Notes: generated from the sequence alone by a model not told the origin. A stretch of 64,000 nucleotides of DNA from Abelmoschus esculentus (GCA_035048815.1 JAUCBN010000017.1:6444936-6508935), one strand, 5' to 3'. Shown: positions 1 through 11,741, counted from the first letter of the stretch. Numbers and translations: made by a program.

Positions 1-1361
1 TCATACGTTTCTTTACAGTGAATATCATCTTATCTATAGCAGTTATACATCAGTGGAAGATACATCAGGTTGATGTTAACAACGCCTTTTAAAAGGGTGA
101 CCTTCAAGAAACTATATACATGCAACAACCTGCTGGCTTTGTAACACACAGAGATGACGGCACAACCCTGGTGTGCAAATTGGGAAAGACCCTCTATGGT
201 GTTCGCCAAGCCCCAAGAAATTGGTTTCTCAAATTGAAGGAGTATCTTCATAAGCTGGGATTCAAATCCTCCTTAGTAGACACTTTACTTTTTGTTTATC
301 ACGACACAACAATTTTTACTTATATTGTCATGTACGTTGATTACATATTGCTCACGGAAGCTCTAAGGAATACATTGCCTTGGTTATTCAGAAACTACAT
401 GCACAATTTTCAGTGAAGGATCTTGGTCAACTCCACTACTTGCTGGGGATCGAAGTTCATTCCATAAGCTCGGGTCTCTTCTTGAGTTAGAAACAATATA
501 TTCAATATCTTCTTCTCAAGATTGGTGTTCATGCTATTACACCCATATCTACTCCTATGACAACTTCTCCCAAAATCAACAGGCACGTTGGTGAACTCCT
601 CTCTGATGTCCAACACTACCGTAGCATCGTAGGGGCTCTACAATATGTCTGTCACATCAAACCCGACATAACCTTTGCAGTCAACAAAATGTCTCAATAC
701 ATACAGAACCCTACCACTGTACACTGACAAGTTGTTCTGAGGATCCTATGATATCTCAACACCATCATTGATCATGGTTTATGGTTTACCAACCACCCCA
801 TTGTTGATCTTACACTATCTGCATACTCAAGTGTAGACTGGGGTAATGATATTGATGACAGAAGATCTACTTCCGGTTATTTCATCATATTGGGCAACCA
901 TACAATATCCTGGAGCTCGAAGAAGCAAAGGGTCGTGTCTCGATCAACTGCTGAGGCAGAATACCGAAGCTTGGTCGATGCAACCTCTGAAATATTATGG
1001 ATACAATCTGTTCTTATTGAACTAAACATACATCTCCCTGACATCCCTACCATATGGTGTGATAACACCAGTACAGTTACCATGGCGTCCAACCCAACCT
1101 TGCACATTAAAACGAAACATGTTGATTTTGACTTACATTTCGTTCGAGAAAAAGTCTTTGCTGGTACTCTTTATGTAAACTACATCCCTGCCAAGCATCA
1201 AGCTGCCGATATACTTACTAAACCAGTATCGAGCCAACAATTCCACAGCTTTCGGACTCAGCTCGCAATATATGATTTTCATGAACTTGAACAAAAGAAA
1301 ACCGAGAAAATGTTTAACCAACAAGCTGAGCTGTCATTGGTGAGCTGGAACCAACAATGAC
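1..1361 (+). pseudogene. Ty1/copia pol fragment: end of reverse transcriptase plus RNase H
   Basis: This is the 3' part of a copia polyprotein, entered at the window edge in mid-RT. Readable pieces are the RT stretch with QVDVNNAF (then a stop), KTLYGVRQAPRNWF and MYVDYILLT, followed in other frames by DLGQLHYLLGIEVHS, PDITFAVNKMSQY and the RNase H part with DRRSTSGYF, SWSSKKQRVVSRSTAEAEY, KTKHVDFDLHFVRE and HQAADILTKP. The family has YVDD at the catalytic site; here it reads YVDY, so one of the paired aspartates is lost. Stops near 90, 490 and 725 and frame changes show it is dead. The last open piece (890-1360) is the RNase H domain and runs nearly to the LTR remnant. Family assignment is firm; the lineage within copia was not determined. 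Confidence 0.93.
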
Positions 1362-1553
1362 TGTTGTACAAGCATGCAAAAGATGAGGAAATCGTTGGAG
1401 AAGAAGACAAAAAGAAGCAACAAAAACCCTAGTTTTTTTTCTGTATTCTTTAACCTAGTTTTCTATATAAAAGCTATGTTTTTCTCCTTGTAAAGATCAT
1501 CCTTTTCATTACTGCTGAATGAAAATTATCACTACTTTTCTCCATGTTTAACA
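1362..1553 (+). repeat. Probable 3' LTR (or remnant) of the copia element
   Basis: The block begins TGTTGTACAAGC just after the pol frame and ends TTTAACA, so it has TG...CA ends. It contains a TATA-like TCTATATAAAAGC near 1463, followed by CT-rich leader-like sequence, as expected of a short copia LTR. No clear polypurine tract precedes it, and the 5' partner lies outside the window, so the call is provisional. Confidence 0.45.
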
Positions 1554-2985
1554 AGAGGAAGTATTGCGGAAGAGTTGCAGCATAGACACCTAGATTCTCA
1601 TGTCGTACATATCCCCTCTCAAGATCATGACTCAAAATTACCTATGATAAAGGTTTCATACCTCTTGATAGAATTGTAGAAGTTGTACCAACAAGTGTCA
1701 AGGTATTTGATACCTCTAGAGAACCAAAATCTCTTGTTCCTACTTCCTCTTCTTCCACGGAGACCTCTTTACTACCCTCAATAATATACTCATCTATTTC
1801 TCAACTTTTTGAAAGCCAAAGTTGACAATCATACCCTACAAGTACAATCCCCATAAGAAATTTGCCAGTTTCCTCTTCTTATGAAAGCATTATACGATCA
1901 GATAACCTTACCCGAAAACACATTTAGAAGAGATGTATAACTCTCCCCTAGTTGAGACGTTCTATAGCAATTGAGACTCTACCCATGGAGGCATACACCA
2001 AACACACTACGTAAAGGGATATACTACTCCAAATTCACTCACTGTCCTACCTTAGAGATGTAAGTTGGTCTCTTTTATCGTAATTAATACATTAATAGAT
2101 GACTTTATATCTTTCTTAAGAATCATCCGCCTTTGGAAAACCTTCATGCCACCATAAATATATTTGGAGTGATCCAACCCAAGATTGAGTTTGCTTCTCC
2201 ACCCCACGCCTTGCGAAACTCAAAATCCTAGGGAAAGTTCACATAGATACTAGACTGATGGTAAACAACCTTCATAGCACATTCACGAGCATTATATAAC
2301 TACAGTTTGCATACCACATAATATAGTCAATAATAAGCCAGTAATATGTCTCTATCAATTGTCTTAAAGCCACACCGTACTCAACCAATACCCGATGAGC
2401 AAAATCATGCAAAAACTGGAACCCAACCTTATACAAGAACAAAGGCAAATAGCATTATTCTAAATTTGTATTATTCTTTTCACCATAAGCACTTAAATTG
2501 TACGAAATCTCTAGAACCGATGACTAGATAACCTATATTTTGTACCTTTTTTTACTTTAGCTTTTACGTGTGTTTAAGCTCATATAGTTGCTTTCAGGTC
2601 TAACTTGTATGAAGTTGATATGCTTGTGCTTAATTTATTTATATTAATGCTTTTAATGGGAAATATATTTTCTAGTGGTGTGTGTATAGGAAGCCATCGA
2701 GGTAAAGGAGCATTCGATCATTTGAGTGACATCCTTCTCGTGATGAGCCAATTAAGCAAAAAAAGTTTAAGTTGAACCTAAACTTTTGGCACACGTAGAC
2801 TTTCATCCGATATGGAATATCATTAAATAAAGTGGGAAAGATATTTCCTTATTAAGAGGCTTAAGCGTTTTAGTGTTTTTCGACCCTAGTTTTATTACAT
2901 ATATAAAGAAAATTTGGGTAATAAATAAGAGAGCTTAATTGGAGACGATAGTCATAGTCTTAAATATTAAATAACCACTAGATTT
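1554..2985. other. No gene seen; possible old LTR-like sequence near 2530-2985
   Basis: No credible coding region. A short open stretch near 2346-2531 has no recognisable product. The part around 2700-2985 has a TATA-like element (ACATATATAAAG near 2900) and resembles the leader part of plant LTRs. I cannot prove this because no partner copy or target duplication was found. Confidence 0.4.
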
Positions 2986-3150
2986 GAAGATCTTTCGGTT
3001 TGACAATAGGAGAAAAGGTCTCTTGATAATCTATACCATAAGACTACGTGAACCCTTTTGTTATTAACTTTGCTTTGAATCTTTAAATACTGCCATCAGA
3101 GTTATATTTCACAGTAACAATTCATTTTCATCCTACAAGTCTCTTCCCTT
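2986..3150 (-). pseudogene. Short copia reverse transcriptase fragment
   Basis: Reading leftward from about 3150, one frame gives VTVKYNSDGSI, a stop, RFKAKLITKGFT, a stop, and SYGIDYQETFSP. This matches the N-terminal copia RT block (usually KYKSDGSIERYKARLVAKG...YGIDYQETF). It contains several stops. It lies directly outside the LTR at 3158, so it is either a remnant of an older copia copy in the same orientation or a rearranged piece of the neighbouring element. Confidence 0.75.
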
Positions 3151-3157
3151 AATACCA

Positions 3158-3425
3158 TGTACAAAATAAAGAAGAGTAATTTGGGAAGTGATCAATTAGA
3201 TTCATTATTTTTTTTGATTTCAAATAACACATGTACAATGCCGATTTATAGGTTAATTACAAAGAGTTATGTTACAAATACACTACTCTAGTTAAAATTA
3301 AATTCAACCTAAGAGATAAGATAAAAGATAAATAAATGGATAATATTTAAAATTAATTTTAATCTAAGTGATAAAATAAGAGATAAATAAGAGGATAAAA
3401 TTAAATTCAAACTCTATAATCTAAA
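3158..3425 (-). repeat. 3' LTR of the 3.2-6.1 kb copia element
   Basis: This is the plus-strand left copy of the LTR pair. Its inner end, read on the minus strand, begins TTTAGATTATAGAG where the partner has TGTAGATTATAGAG, directly after the polypurine tract. The outer end is TGTACAAAATAAAG. Confidence 0.85.
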
Positions 3426-3441
3426 TTCCCCTTCAAGCTGG
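3426..3441 (-). other. Polypurine tract of the copia element
   Basis: The minus strand reads CCAGCTTGAAGGGGAA immediately before the 3' LTR, the expected position and composition for plus-strand priming in a copia element. Confidence 0.7.
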
Positions 3442-5760
3442 AGAGTTGTGTAGATTCCCAGCTTGGATGAAAATTCTTCAAGTATGGTTCTTGGTAATGC
3501 TATGTGAAAATATCAGTTACTTGATGTTTTTTAGAAACATAATTGAGTTTTATAACTCCAATATAGACCTTTAAGAGATGAAATATCTATATATCTTCAC
3601 ATTTTTCGTTTGATCACGTTGGATAGAAATTTTTGCAATACTTATTACAGATTGATTATTAGTCTTAATTTCAAATTGTTTATGGTCACCTAGTCCTAGT
3701 TTAGTCATCTTCCTTTATAACCACATTTCGTCATAAATTCCTAAGGCAAGAGCTCGATACCTGGCCTCTACACTGTTCCATGAAACTATATTTTGTTTCT
3801 TGCTTTTTCAAGTAACTAAATTTCCTCAAATAAAAGAACAATACCCACTGATTGATCTTTTGTCTGTTAATTCTCCAGCCCAACTAAAATTCGTGATAAT
3901 TTTTATTGATCTATATTCATTTTTCTTGAAGATCAAACCATGTACTGTCCTGGAGTTATTTTAAGGTACCTCTAGATTCAATTTATTGTATCAAGATGTT
4001 CCTCTCTTGGTTCGTTCTTATGATGACTAACCATATTAGCCGAAAAAGCTATGTCAAGTCTGTGATAGAGAGATAAACGAGTTTACTAACTAATTTTTGG
4101 TATTATTCTTTGCAAATTGGAATCATTTTTTCATCTTTACTGAACTTCAAGTTTGCTTCTATTAGATTTTTAGCCGATTTACAACCTATCATACCAACTT
4201 TTGTTAAGAGATCAAGAATATACTTTCGTTGACTAATAACAATACATGTTTTGGATCTTGTCACTTCCATTCCAAGAAAATATCAAAGATGACTGATATC
4301 CTTGGTTTCAAATTCCTTTACTAGTAAAGATTTAAGACTTTTGATTTTGATAAAATCATCTCCGGTAATAATTATATCATCCACGTACAGAATTAAAATA
4401 ATTTGTTCACCTTTTATATTTACCTTAATGAACAAAGTATGGTTAGTATGACATTGTTAATACCCGTTTTCAACAATAAACTTGGCAAATCTGTAGAACC
4501 AAGCACGTAGAGATTGCTTTAAGCCATATTAAGACTTATGCAATTTGTACACTTTGTGAATTGTCGAAGCTTTCTTCATACCCAATGGGATCTCCATGAA
4601 AACTTTCTCAGTTAGGTTACCATTTAAGAAGGTATTTTTGACATTTAATTGAAATAATGGTCAATCTTGATTTACTGCCAAGGATAACAAGACTTTCACC
4701 GTGTTCAATTTGGAAACCGAAGCAAATTTATACTATAAGATTATATGAGCTCCTTTGCTACTAACCTTGCTTTGAATCTTTTAATACTACCATCAAAATT
4801 GTATTTCATATTAAAACTTCATTTGTATCCCACTGGTTTTTTTCCTTAAGTTAGATCGATCAAGGTTCAAGTCTTACTTTTTTTGAGAACCTTGATCACT
4901 TCTTCAATTATTTTTCTTCGCTTAGGATCTTTTAAAGCCTACACCACTATTCTAGGAATCTTTAATTTTTCAATATTTGCTATAAAAGCCCTAAATGAAG
5001 GCATTAATTTTGTATATTTCATATATTTCTTAATAACATAATTTGTATAGCTCATTACACATTTTCTTTGAGCAATCGACAAATCGTCAGTATAAATACT
5101 AGAAACAAAATTTTTATTTTTAGGAGATTCCATACCTTCCAAATTATCCATGATAATTCGATTTGGTTTCTACGTTCAGGGTGTATGATAGATCTTTCTT
5201 TTCTTTTATAAAATCTTAATTCTTTTTTTTTCGGTTTGTGAAGTTTCAGTAGGTAAAGTATGATCTTTTTGTATGATTATAGGTAGACAATAATTTGATA
5301 AAAGAGAAGTGGATGGTAAAAGTGTGAAACATAAAACTTAACAGAACATCCCAAATCCAAAGATAATTTACTAAGTACAACAAGTTGCATGTAAGGGGTG
5401 GGACATAAAGAACTGAATTTAATTCAATGTCCTGATTAATTTGAATAGTCTCATTCTCTTCAATGGATGCCAAAGAATTGTCTGTTATCTTGACATTATA
5501 TTTGGTTGTAATTTTGATAAACTTTATAAATAAACTCATATCCCTTTTCATATGATTAGATATCCTAGAATTCATAATCTAAATCGTAAAATATTTTTTT
5601 ATCAACAACATTAGCAAATGAAATACTATCATCATGTGTAAGAAAGGCAGTCTGAGAAGTAGGGGACATAGTCATCTTCGCACTTAGGTGAGTCAATTCT
5701 TTAAGTTGCCATGTAATGAACCGGACACCAATGTTGCTCGCGGAGGACATCATGAAAATT
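3442..5760 (-). pseudogene. Copia gag-pol remnant
   Basis: Minus-strand pieces in order: a pre-integrase segment with SRISNHMKRD and LNSVLYVPPLTCNLL (about 5575-5370; the family usually has a SGASNHMTGD-like motif); then RT pieces with KYNFDGSIKRFKARLVAKE (about 4800), GYKWSF-like and LPEMILSKSKVLNLY-like stretches, and the segment that normally carries YVDD (about 4390). A further piece near 5151-4939 leads into the RT. Many stops and frameshifts separate them, and the integrase core could not be traced, so part of the element is deleted or too decayed to recognise. Confidence 0.85.
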
Positions 5761-5810
5761 CCTGCATTTATTAATCATTGAGATTCAAAGATAAGATCGA
5801 GATTCCTAGA

Positions 5811-5819
5811 CTGATATCA
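5811..5819 (-). other. Degenerate tRNA-iMet primer binding site
   Basis: The minus strand reads TGATATCAG directly after the 5' LTR end. It resembles the usual plant primer site TGGTATCAGAGC, with one change in the first half and loss of the remainder. Confidence 0.6.
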
Positions 5820-6073
5820 TGTAGAAAATAAAGAAGAGTAATTCAAGAAGTGATCAATTAGATTTATTGTTCTTCTTGATTTTAAATAACACAACTACAA
5901 TGCCTTTTTATAGGCTAATTAAAAAGAGTTATGTTACAAATATACTACTCTAATTAAAATTAAATTCAACTTAAGAGATAAGATAAAAGATAAATAAAAA
6001 GACGAGTTAAAATTAAATTTAATCTAAATGATAAGATAAGAGATAAACTTTAGTTCAAACTCTATAATCTACA
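5820..6073 (-). repeat. 5' LTR of the 3.2-6.1 kb copia element
   Basis: This is the plus-strand right copy of the LTR pair, 254 bp. On the minus strand it starts TGTAGATTATAGAG and ends CTTTATTTTCTACA, giving TG...CA ends, and is followed by the primer site. Confidence 0.85.
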
Positions 6074-6640
6074 TCTTGAGGATTTTTTACACAAAGAAAG
6101 CTATTGAGAGATGCTTAAGGAGTACGAGAACTATAACACAGTTAGAGGGCTTAGACAAGAACATCGAATAAGCTTGACTTTTCTTTCTCCTTTCTTTTTA
6201 AAATTCTACGTTTTTTATTATTATTTATGGATGTTATTTGCTTAGAAATGGGTTAAATACTTTTGTTGAGTTTACTTTTTTAGAATATTATGTTTTAATT
6301 ATTCTTTTAACGTTATAGCAGTTTTCCATTATAGTTTTTGTTCATTGTCCTTCATCCATAACTATTGTAAGAAATGTTGAGAAAGGTTTTTAACTATTGA
6401 TATGTGGCTTAATATTAAGAGAGTTAGTTTAAAAAATGTGAATAGTAGAGATTAAGCTATCAAATTAGGTTCTAATCCTGTTTAGACATAAATTTAAGAT
6501 TTTAATGATTAATAAGGAAAACTTAAATAGATAATAAAGTTTTATGAGTTCACGCAAAATTTATTTTTATAATATCCTTGTTATCAACTTTTAAGCATCG
6601 ATATAGTTAAAAAGTTAATTAAGAAACCTATTGAATAAAA
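6074..6640. other. AT-rich spacer, no gene seen
   Basis: No ORF with recognisable content on either strand, and no repeat partner found elsewhere in the window. Confidence 0.5.
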
Positions 6641-6841
6641 ATTATTAGGTGAACCCTATTCACCATGTCATTCATGGTCCCAATTAATCAAGACCGTTGA
6701 TCTTAACTTTTTCTAAGTGAATCATCATCTCTTTCCTACATGTACTTAGTGGGTGGATAGTTATTAGGTGATTATTTAAAGATCAACGATTCTGATTACT
6801 TGGACCATGATTAACGTGGTGAACAGGGTTCACCTAATAAT
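6641..6841. mobile_element. MITE with long terminal inverted repeats
   Basis: The left end reads ATTATTAGGTGAACCCTATT and the right end, reverse-complemented, reads ATTATTAGGTGAACCCTGTT. The inverted similarity continues for about 65 bp, through CATGGTCC and CGTTGATCTT, on each side of a short unique centre. If the ends are taken as TTAGGTG...CACCTAA, a TA dinucleotide flanks both sides, but those bases are also part of the palindrome, so the target duplication is ambiguous. It has no coding capacity. The superfamily is not assigned. Confidence 0.82.
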
Positions 6842-7700
6842 CTCTCCTATTAATAGATAAAGATATAATTTGTTATCTTAAACATGTATCACCGATTTAT
6901 ATAACATCTTAATAGTAATTGACATAATTTATAAGAAAAAAAAACTAGTTCCATAATAATTTAAATATTTTCTATGATATTTGTTTTTCTTCCGATCATT
7001 GTCACTTATACTTGTTTTTAATTGCATATATATCAAATAACTGTCAAAAATATCAATCTCGAATTAAAAATCCGACCATCACAACCTATTACACTCTAGA
7101 ATCTCGTCACCCCATCCTAGCTTATCGTACATTTCAACTCAATCCCAATCACATTCATTGTTCGGCTAGCCTCGTATTTATTTACTATGGTTTTTACTTC
7201 CCTCACCATCTTAGCAAAAATCGAAGAATAATAATAAAGCTCAACATGAATATAAGTTTTTAAATTCACCTATATATTGGTAGTTTATGATACATATTGG
7301 ACTAATGGGACAAGTGTTACACCTTTTATTAGAATTACCATATGTTTGCCTCAAGTCTATGATTGTCAACACCTTTGGACTAATGGGGCAATTTTTCTCA
7401 TTGTTTTTCTTTGTTTATTGTTTGTGTTTATTTCATATTTTATTATTGTAATAGATTAAGTATTATCTTTGCAAAGGATGTACGTATTTCAATTTAATTA
7501 TAATATTGTCGGTAACTCAGTCCATTTCTTTGTTCAAAGAACTCTTAGTGAAATCAAAAAATAATCTCATATGAAATTAAAATATATTTCACCTTTTTTT
7601 AATTATTAATTTAAAATTTTATTAATTATTCATAAAAACAATTTAACTTTTTAATACATTAATTTTCAAAATTACTTTAAATAAAGTTAGAATAACAAAT
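6842..7700. other. AT-rich spacer, no gene seen
   Basis: Short open stretches at 7012-7263 and 7277-7459 have no recognisable product. A phrase TTGGACTAATGGG(A/G)CAA occurs twice about 75 bp apart (near 7297 and 7375), a minor local repeat. Confidence 0.5.
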
Positions 7701-7714
7701 ATCTAGCGGTAAAT

Positions 7715-8630
7715 TACAAGAATATCAGTTTAGAAAACTCGCCCTTCGAGTATACTTTGATGCAAATTCATCAATAAAAATCCTTATAAAGAACTTCATC
7801 CAAAATATCATTCTCGATTGCCACCAAAGCTAGTCCATTAAGCCTTTCTTATGATATAGAACTATGCAAGTAAGATTTGAGTAACTTTAATTTTGAAAAA
7901 CTTCTTTCGACTGTTGCAGTCGTCACAAAAATAGTTAATAAAATCCTATATGTAATAATTGTATTGAGAAAATAATCAATACGTTTCAAAAAATTTAAAA
8001 TATAAAGAGTTCTTAACTTCTTTAGGCAAAAATTATTGGAGTAACTTCAACTTGACATATAAATCATAACCATGAATATCACATTTATCACCATTCTTAA
8101 GTGCATCTTCCAAACGATTACAACAAGACATTAAACTTGAATTATCTAATGAATATAATTTATCAAAACAAAATAAAAAGCTAAACATATTTTTTATATT
8201 GTTCATATTGTTTAAATTCTCTATCAAGTGATACAATTGCTTGATTCATAATATAATTAAAATAATTAATTCTAAAAGAATTGTATACACATTGTGAACA
8301 ATCGTTATCTAATTTTTCAACATTTTTTTCTTTTGATGTGACGTCTTTGAGGAAAAATTGGATCGATTTCCATATTAATGAAAGTTTCATAACAATTTCA
8401 ACAGCATTAGAAAGACCATTCTCTCTATGTTTCTTAAAAAAAATAAAATTATTTTTTTACATCTTCAATGGTAACAGAAACAAGTATATCTTTCAATTGT
8501 AATTTTTTACTAACCAAACTAACAACATATAATAAATCATACCAAATAAAAATAGCTACTATAAAATCAAAATCCCCAAATTCGTTATCAACTAAAGATT
8601 TAGCTTCACTTCTTATTTTAGAATCTTTAT
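7715..8630 (-). pseudogene. hAT-type transposase, C-terminal part with dimerisation domain
   Basis: Minus-strand reading, N to C: DSKIRSEAKSLVDNEFGDF, an IWYDLLYVV...SKKLQLKDI segment, RENGLSNAVEIVMKLSL, FRINYFNYIMNQAIVSLDREF, DNSSLMSCCNRLEDALKNGD and CDIHGYDLYVKLKLLQ. The hAT dimerisation block follows with ATVERSFSKLKLLKSYLHSSIS, a stop, and RLNGLALVAIENDILDEVLY (about 7925-7800). This is the plant DUF4371/TTF-zinc-finger hAT family, often annotated as zinc finger MYM-type protein 1-like. Stops and frameshifts break it. The N-terminal part continues at 10005-11200 beyond the solo LTR, and the frames join exactly if the LTR and one duplication are removed. It is a transposon pseudogene, not a host gene. 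Confidence 0.87.
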
Positions 8631-9999
8631 TGATAAGTGCCTAAAAGTCCTCAATTTTAAACCATTTTCTAGTTCGTTTATTGCTACTAAAGGACATATC
8701 TAAGAGTAATAATGAATATTTCTGTTTATTTTCCATATTTCATCATCCAAACACTAAAAACATGAATTTATCTAATATTTGGCTTAAAGAAGAAGCATTT
8801 GATAGTTTTCTTTCTTAGACAGGAAACTATATTATAGAGATGGCCAAATGAGAAGATAGATGCTGGAATACAGATGAAGCACCCACCACGGCAACACTTT
8901 GGAGGTCGCGGCAGCAGTATAAAGATGATAACTGGTGTTCAACAGAGAGAGAAAAAAATGCTGATCTTGACGAACAAAGAGCGAGAGAAAGACAAAATTG
9001 AATTTAGGAGTCAAGCCCTAGTCAAAATCAAATGCGGGAAAAAAAAGTTATTTTAAGAAATAAGAATAAAGTATTATAGTTTAATTAGGAGTTGTAATTC
9101 TTTCCCTTTTAGAACTCTTTCCTTGCATGAAAAACTTTAACCTAGGTCTTGAACTATATAAATCACCCTTAGGTCTAGGTTTAGGGGGAGTCGGATCTTA
9201 CAACTCATATACCTTTAGCCGCCGACTATATTATGTTCTAAACTTCTTTGGAGGTTTAGGTTGTTTGTGGACTAGTTGGAGAAGAAGGTTGTATTATTCT
9301 TGATACTTATTAATGCAAAACTTATTTCATAGTTTATTCTCTCTTGGAACTTACTCTTCTTTGCATATGAGCTCGAGATGATAGTATGTGAAGAAAAATC
9401 TATTTGTCTAATATCGGGAGAGTTAGGCTCACGAAATGAAAGAATACGGTCTTTGCTCAAGGATATTGACTAATCCTGTTGAGAGATTAACCGCCCAGGA
9501 TTTTAGCGATTAACAAGACGCATGTGTTTGGTTATTGTTCATCCTTGATTCACGCCGGGAGGTATCATCAAGACGTGGATTTCAACAGTTCTCTTTGCTT
9601 AGGGATAAGGAAGAATACATACAAGGATGTTCTATCGAACTATGAAAAGTTGAATTGTCGATAAGGCATAAACCCGCCTAGGCAACTGGCGACCCTTAGT
9701 GCGATCCGCCAAGGCAGTAATTGAACCCATTGCATTGATAAGTGGATAAATAATACAACTGTATCCTCCTATACAAAACGCTCAACTTAGCCTCGCTTTT
9801 ATCATACTTATCCTTTCGTTAATTAGTTTTTATATTAGTTAATTTAGTTAATTCAAACTCAACAAAAAATACTTGTATTTTTATTTTCATAATGCAGCTT
9901 TAAGAAGTAGTAAAGTCGATACAGTCCCTATGGGTTCGACAACCTAAAGTATTATAATCTGAAAAAGGTGGAATCAAAAGGACTTCTGAGCCTCTATCA
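8631..9999 (+). mobile_element. Solo LTR, 1369 bp, inserted in the hAT transposase
   Basis: The element begins TGATAAGTGCC and ends CTCTATCA, with TTTAT directly on each side (8626-8630 and 10000-10004), a perfect 5-bp target duplication. It has a TATA-like ACTATATAAATC near 9150 and no pol or gag domain, as expected of a solo LTR left by LTR-LTR recombination. Blocks such as GATTCACGCCGGGAGG (near 9550) and CCCTATGGGTTCGACA (near 9930) recur in the solo LTR at 51042-52412 and partly in the fragment at 32527-32930, so these are one family. It resembles LTRs of Athila/Tat-type gypsy elements, but that is inference. Confidence 0.87.
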
Positions 10000-10004
10000 T
10001 TTAT

Positions 10005-11200
10005 CACTATCAAGAACTATAAGTAAAGTTTCTCTTATAGCTGAAAAATGAAATCATATTGCTTTTACATTACCGAACCTACTTTCTTAATGAGTAGAAC
10101 ACAATGATTTAGTAGTTAATTCTTTGGGGTGGTGGTTAATTTGTTATTTTTTATGAAATTTATAAATATTGTTTAAATACGTTGTAAAATATAAAAAAAA
10201 TCTTTAGCTTTTTCAAAATTGTTGTTCATATCACATAACATTAAACTAAGGCTATAGGCACCACAAGGAGTGTAGAAAACTCTAAGATTCAATTCTATTT
10301 TTTTATTCCTTGATTTTTTTTCATATTTGACCCATTATCATAGCTTTGTGCACGCACACCATCTAAATCTAGTTTAAGAACAATCAATTCATGTAAAAAA
10401 CATCAAAAAGTTCTTAACCACTTGTGTCATTCACATTCAAAAATCATAAAAACGATTCATTTATTCTAACACAATTAGAAGAAACATTTACATATCTTAA
10501 AATTAAAGATATTTGTTTTTATGGCTAATATCAGAACTACAATCAAGTATCATAGAAAAATACTTAGCCTCTTTTTATTTTTTTAACAATTTCAGATTTA
10601 TTTGCACATACAAACAAAAGAATCAACTCATTTTGAATGTTGTGACCAAGATAATGAACATGAATCTCATCACTATTAATGTGACGAGTATACTTTTGTA
10701 TAATATGACAAAACTCAACTAACATTTTAATTAATCTTAAAATAATTCATTATTATTTTAATGTATTTTCTCATTTGTGTCACGAAATTCTAGATTATGC
10801 TTTCCAAAAATCTTCAAAATTGAAATAATTCTCAATAAGATTTAGTTTTTGAACATGTAAATCATGGTCATATTCTTTTAAAGTCTAAAAAGTAAATCAT
10901 ACTGAGGAGCCTTATTTTGAACATGTTCCATACTTGTTTCATGCTTTCTAATTCTAACACAAAGATGTGCTCAATCAGTGTAACCCTCATTAGCTAATAA
11001 AATCAATGAAGGCATTGATTGTTACTTTGGTTAATAAAATTTGTTGAGCCCTTGTATAACAAAATTTGTGGGATAATATTATATTTTTTTTAGAATTTAT
11101 GGTCAATGAGTTTGAATGTATTAGGCACAAAAGCTATATATTTTTTGAGGCCATAAGAGTGAGGACTCTAAGTAGATGCACAATGTGCTCTTGCTCTTGA
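10005..11200 (-). pseudogene. hAT-type transposase, N-terminal and central part
   Basis: Minus-strand pieces: HETSMEHVQN (about 10930), a GKHNLEFRDTNEKIH-like piece (about 10780), RHINSDEIHVHYLGHNIQNE (about 10690-10630), YVNVSSNCVRINESF (about 10490), NVNDTSG, then FYTPCGAYSLSLMLCDMNNN (about 10270), a stop-containing FGNVKAI...FHFSAIRETLL piece and VLDSDK at 10016. These follow the order of the DUF4371 domain of TTF-finger hAT transposases. Stops and frameshifts are frequent. Its C-terminal half is at 7715-8630. Confidence 0.85.
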
Positions 11201-11614
11201 TCGGGCCTGACCTTTAATGGTGAACTGATGCTTAAATAGGTGAATCAAACTCTTAGAACTCTCATAAAGAAATTTAAATCCCTGAATCTTTTGTCCAATT
11301 TAGTTTTATAAGTTTATAAACTATTCTTAACAAAAACATTATTAAAGTCCTTGTTAATTAGTTAGAGTTATTACTTTTAAATTAGGTATTATCTAATCAA
11401 GTTACCTTTGTACGTGAGCTCATAATCACTAATAATATTTTTATGTCTCAAAAGATCATCCATTCTACAAGTCGTAAAACGAATAAACAAGGGTGGATGA
11501 CCATCAAAATGGCATGAAAATGCTTATAATAAATTTGATTAGAGTTTTATTGAAGATACTTTTATTAATGTTAATTTACTAAAATGTTAATCAACTTAAT
11601 TATGTAGTGTGTAT
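11201..11614. other. Spacer; no gene recognised
   Basis: This may hold the decayed N-terminal end of the hAT element, but no domain can be read. A likely LTR start (TGTCAAAGCC) follows at 11615. Confidence 0.4.
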
Positions 11615-11741
11615 TGTCAAAGCCAAACAACCCAAGTCCGAGGAGGCCATACACCAAGGGGCCTAATCTCGTACACCACATGTTGTCCAACACCATGGGG
11701 TGGAGTACAACACCCAACTTGCACAACAAGGGGACGGACCT
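11615..11741 (+). repeat. First part of an old gypsy 5' LTR, split by a later insertion
   Basis: This starts about TGTCAAAGCCAAACAACC and runs to GACCT, where the large chromodomain element is inserted. It continues at 27917. Rejoined and counting the duplication once, it makes an LTR of roughly 770 bp in front of the gypsy remains at 28.6-31.3 kb. The start position is an estimate from a TG dinucleotide. Confidence 0.6.

Larger units (their letters stand above)
3158..6073 (-). mobile_element. Decayed Ty1/copia LTR retrotransposon, minus strand
   Basis: Two related LTRs (3158-3425 and 5820-6073) flank minus-strand copia coding remnants in the order primer site, gag-pol, polypurine tract. The LTRs share long blocks such as GAAGTGATCAATTAGATT and AGAGATAAGATAAAAGATAA but carry many differences, so this is an old insertion. 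The flanking five bases differ (TACCA on the left, TCTTG on the right), so I cannot confirm a target duplication. Confidence 0.88.
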
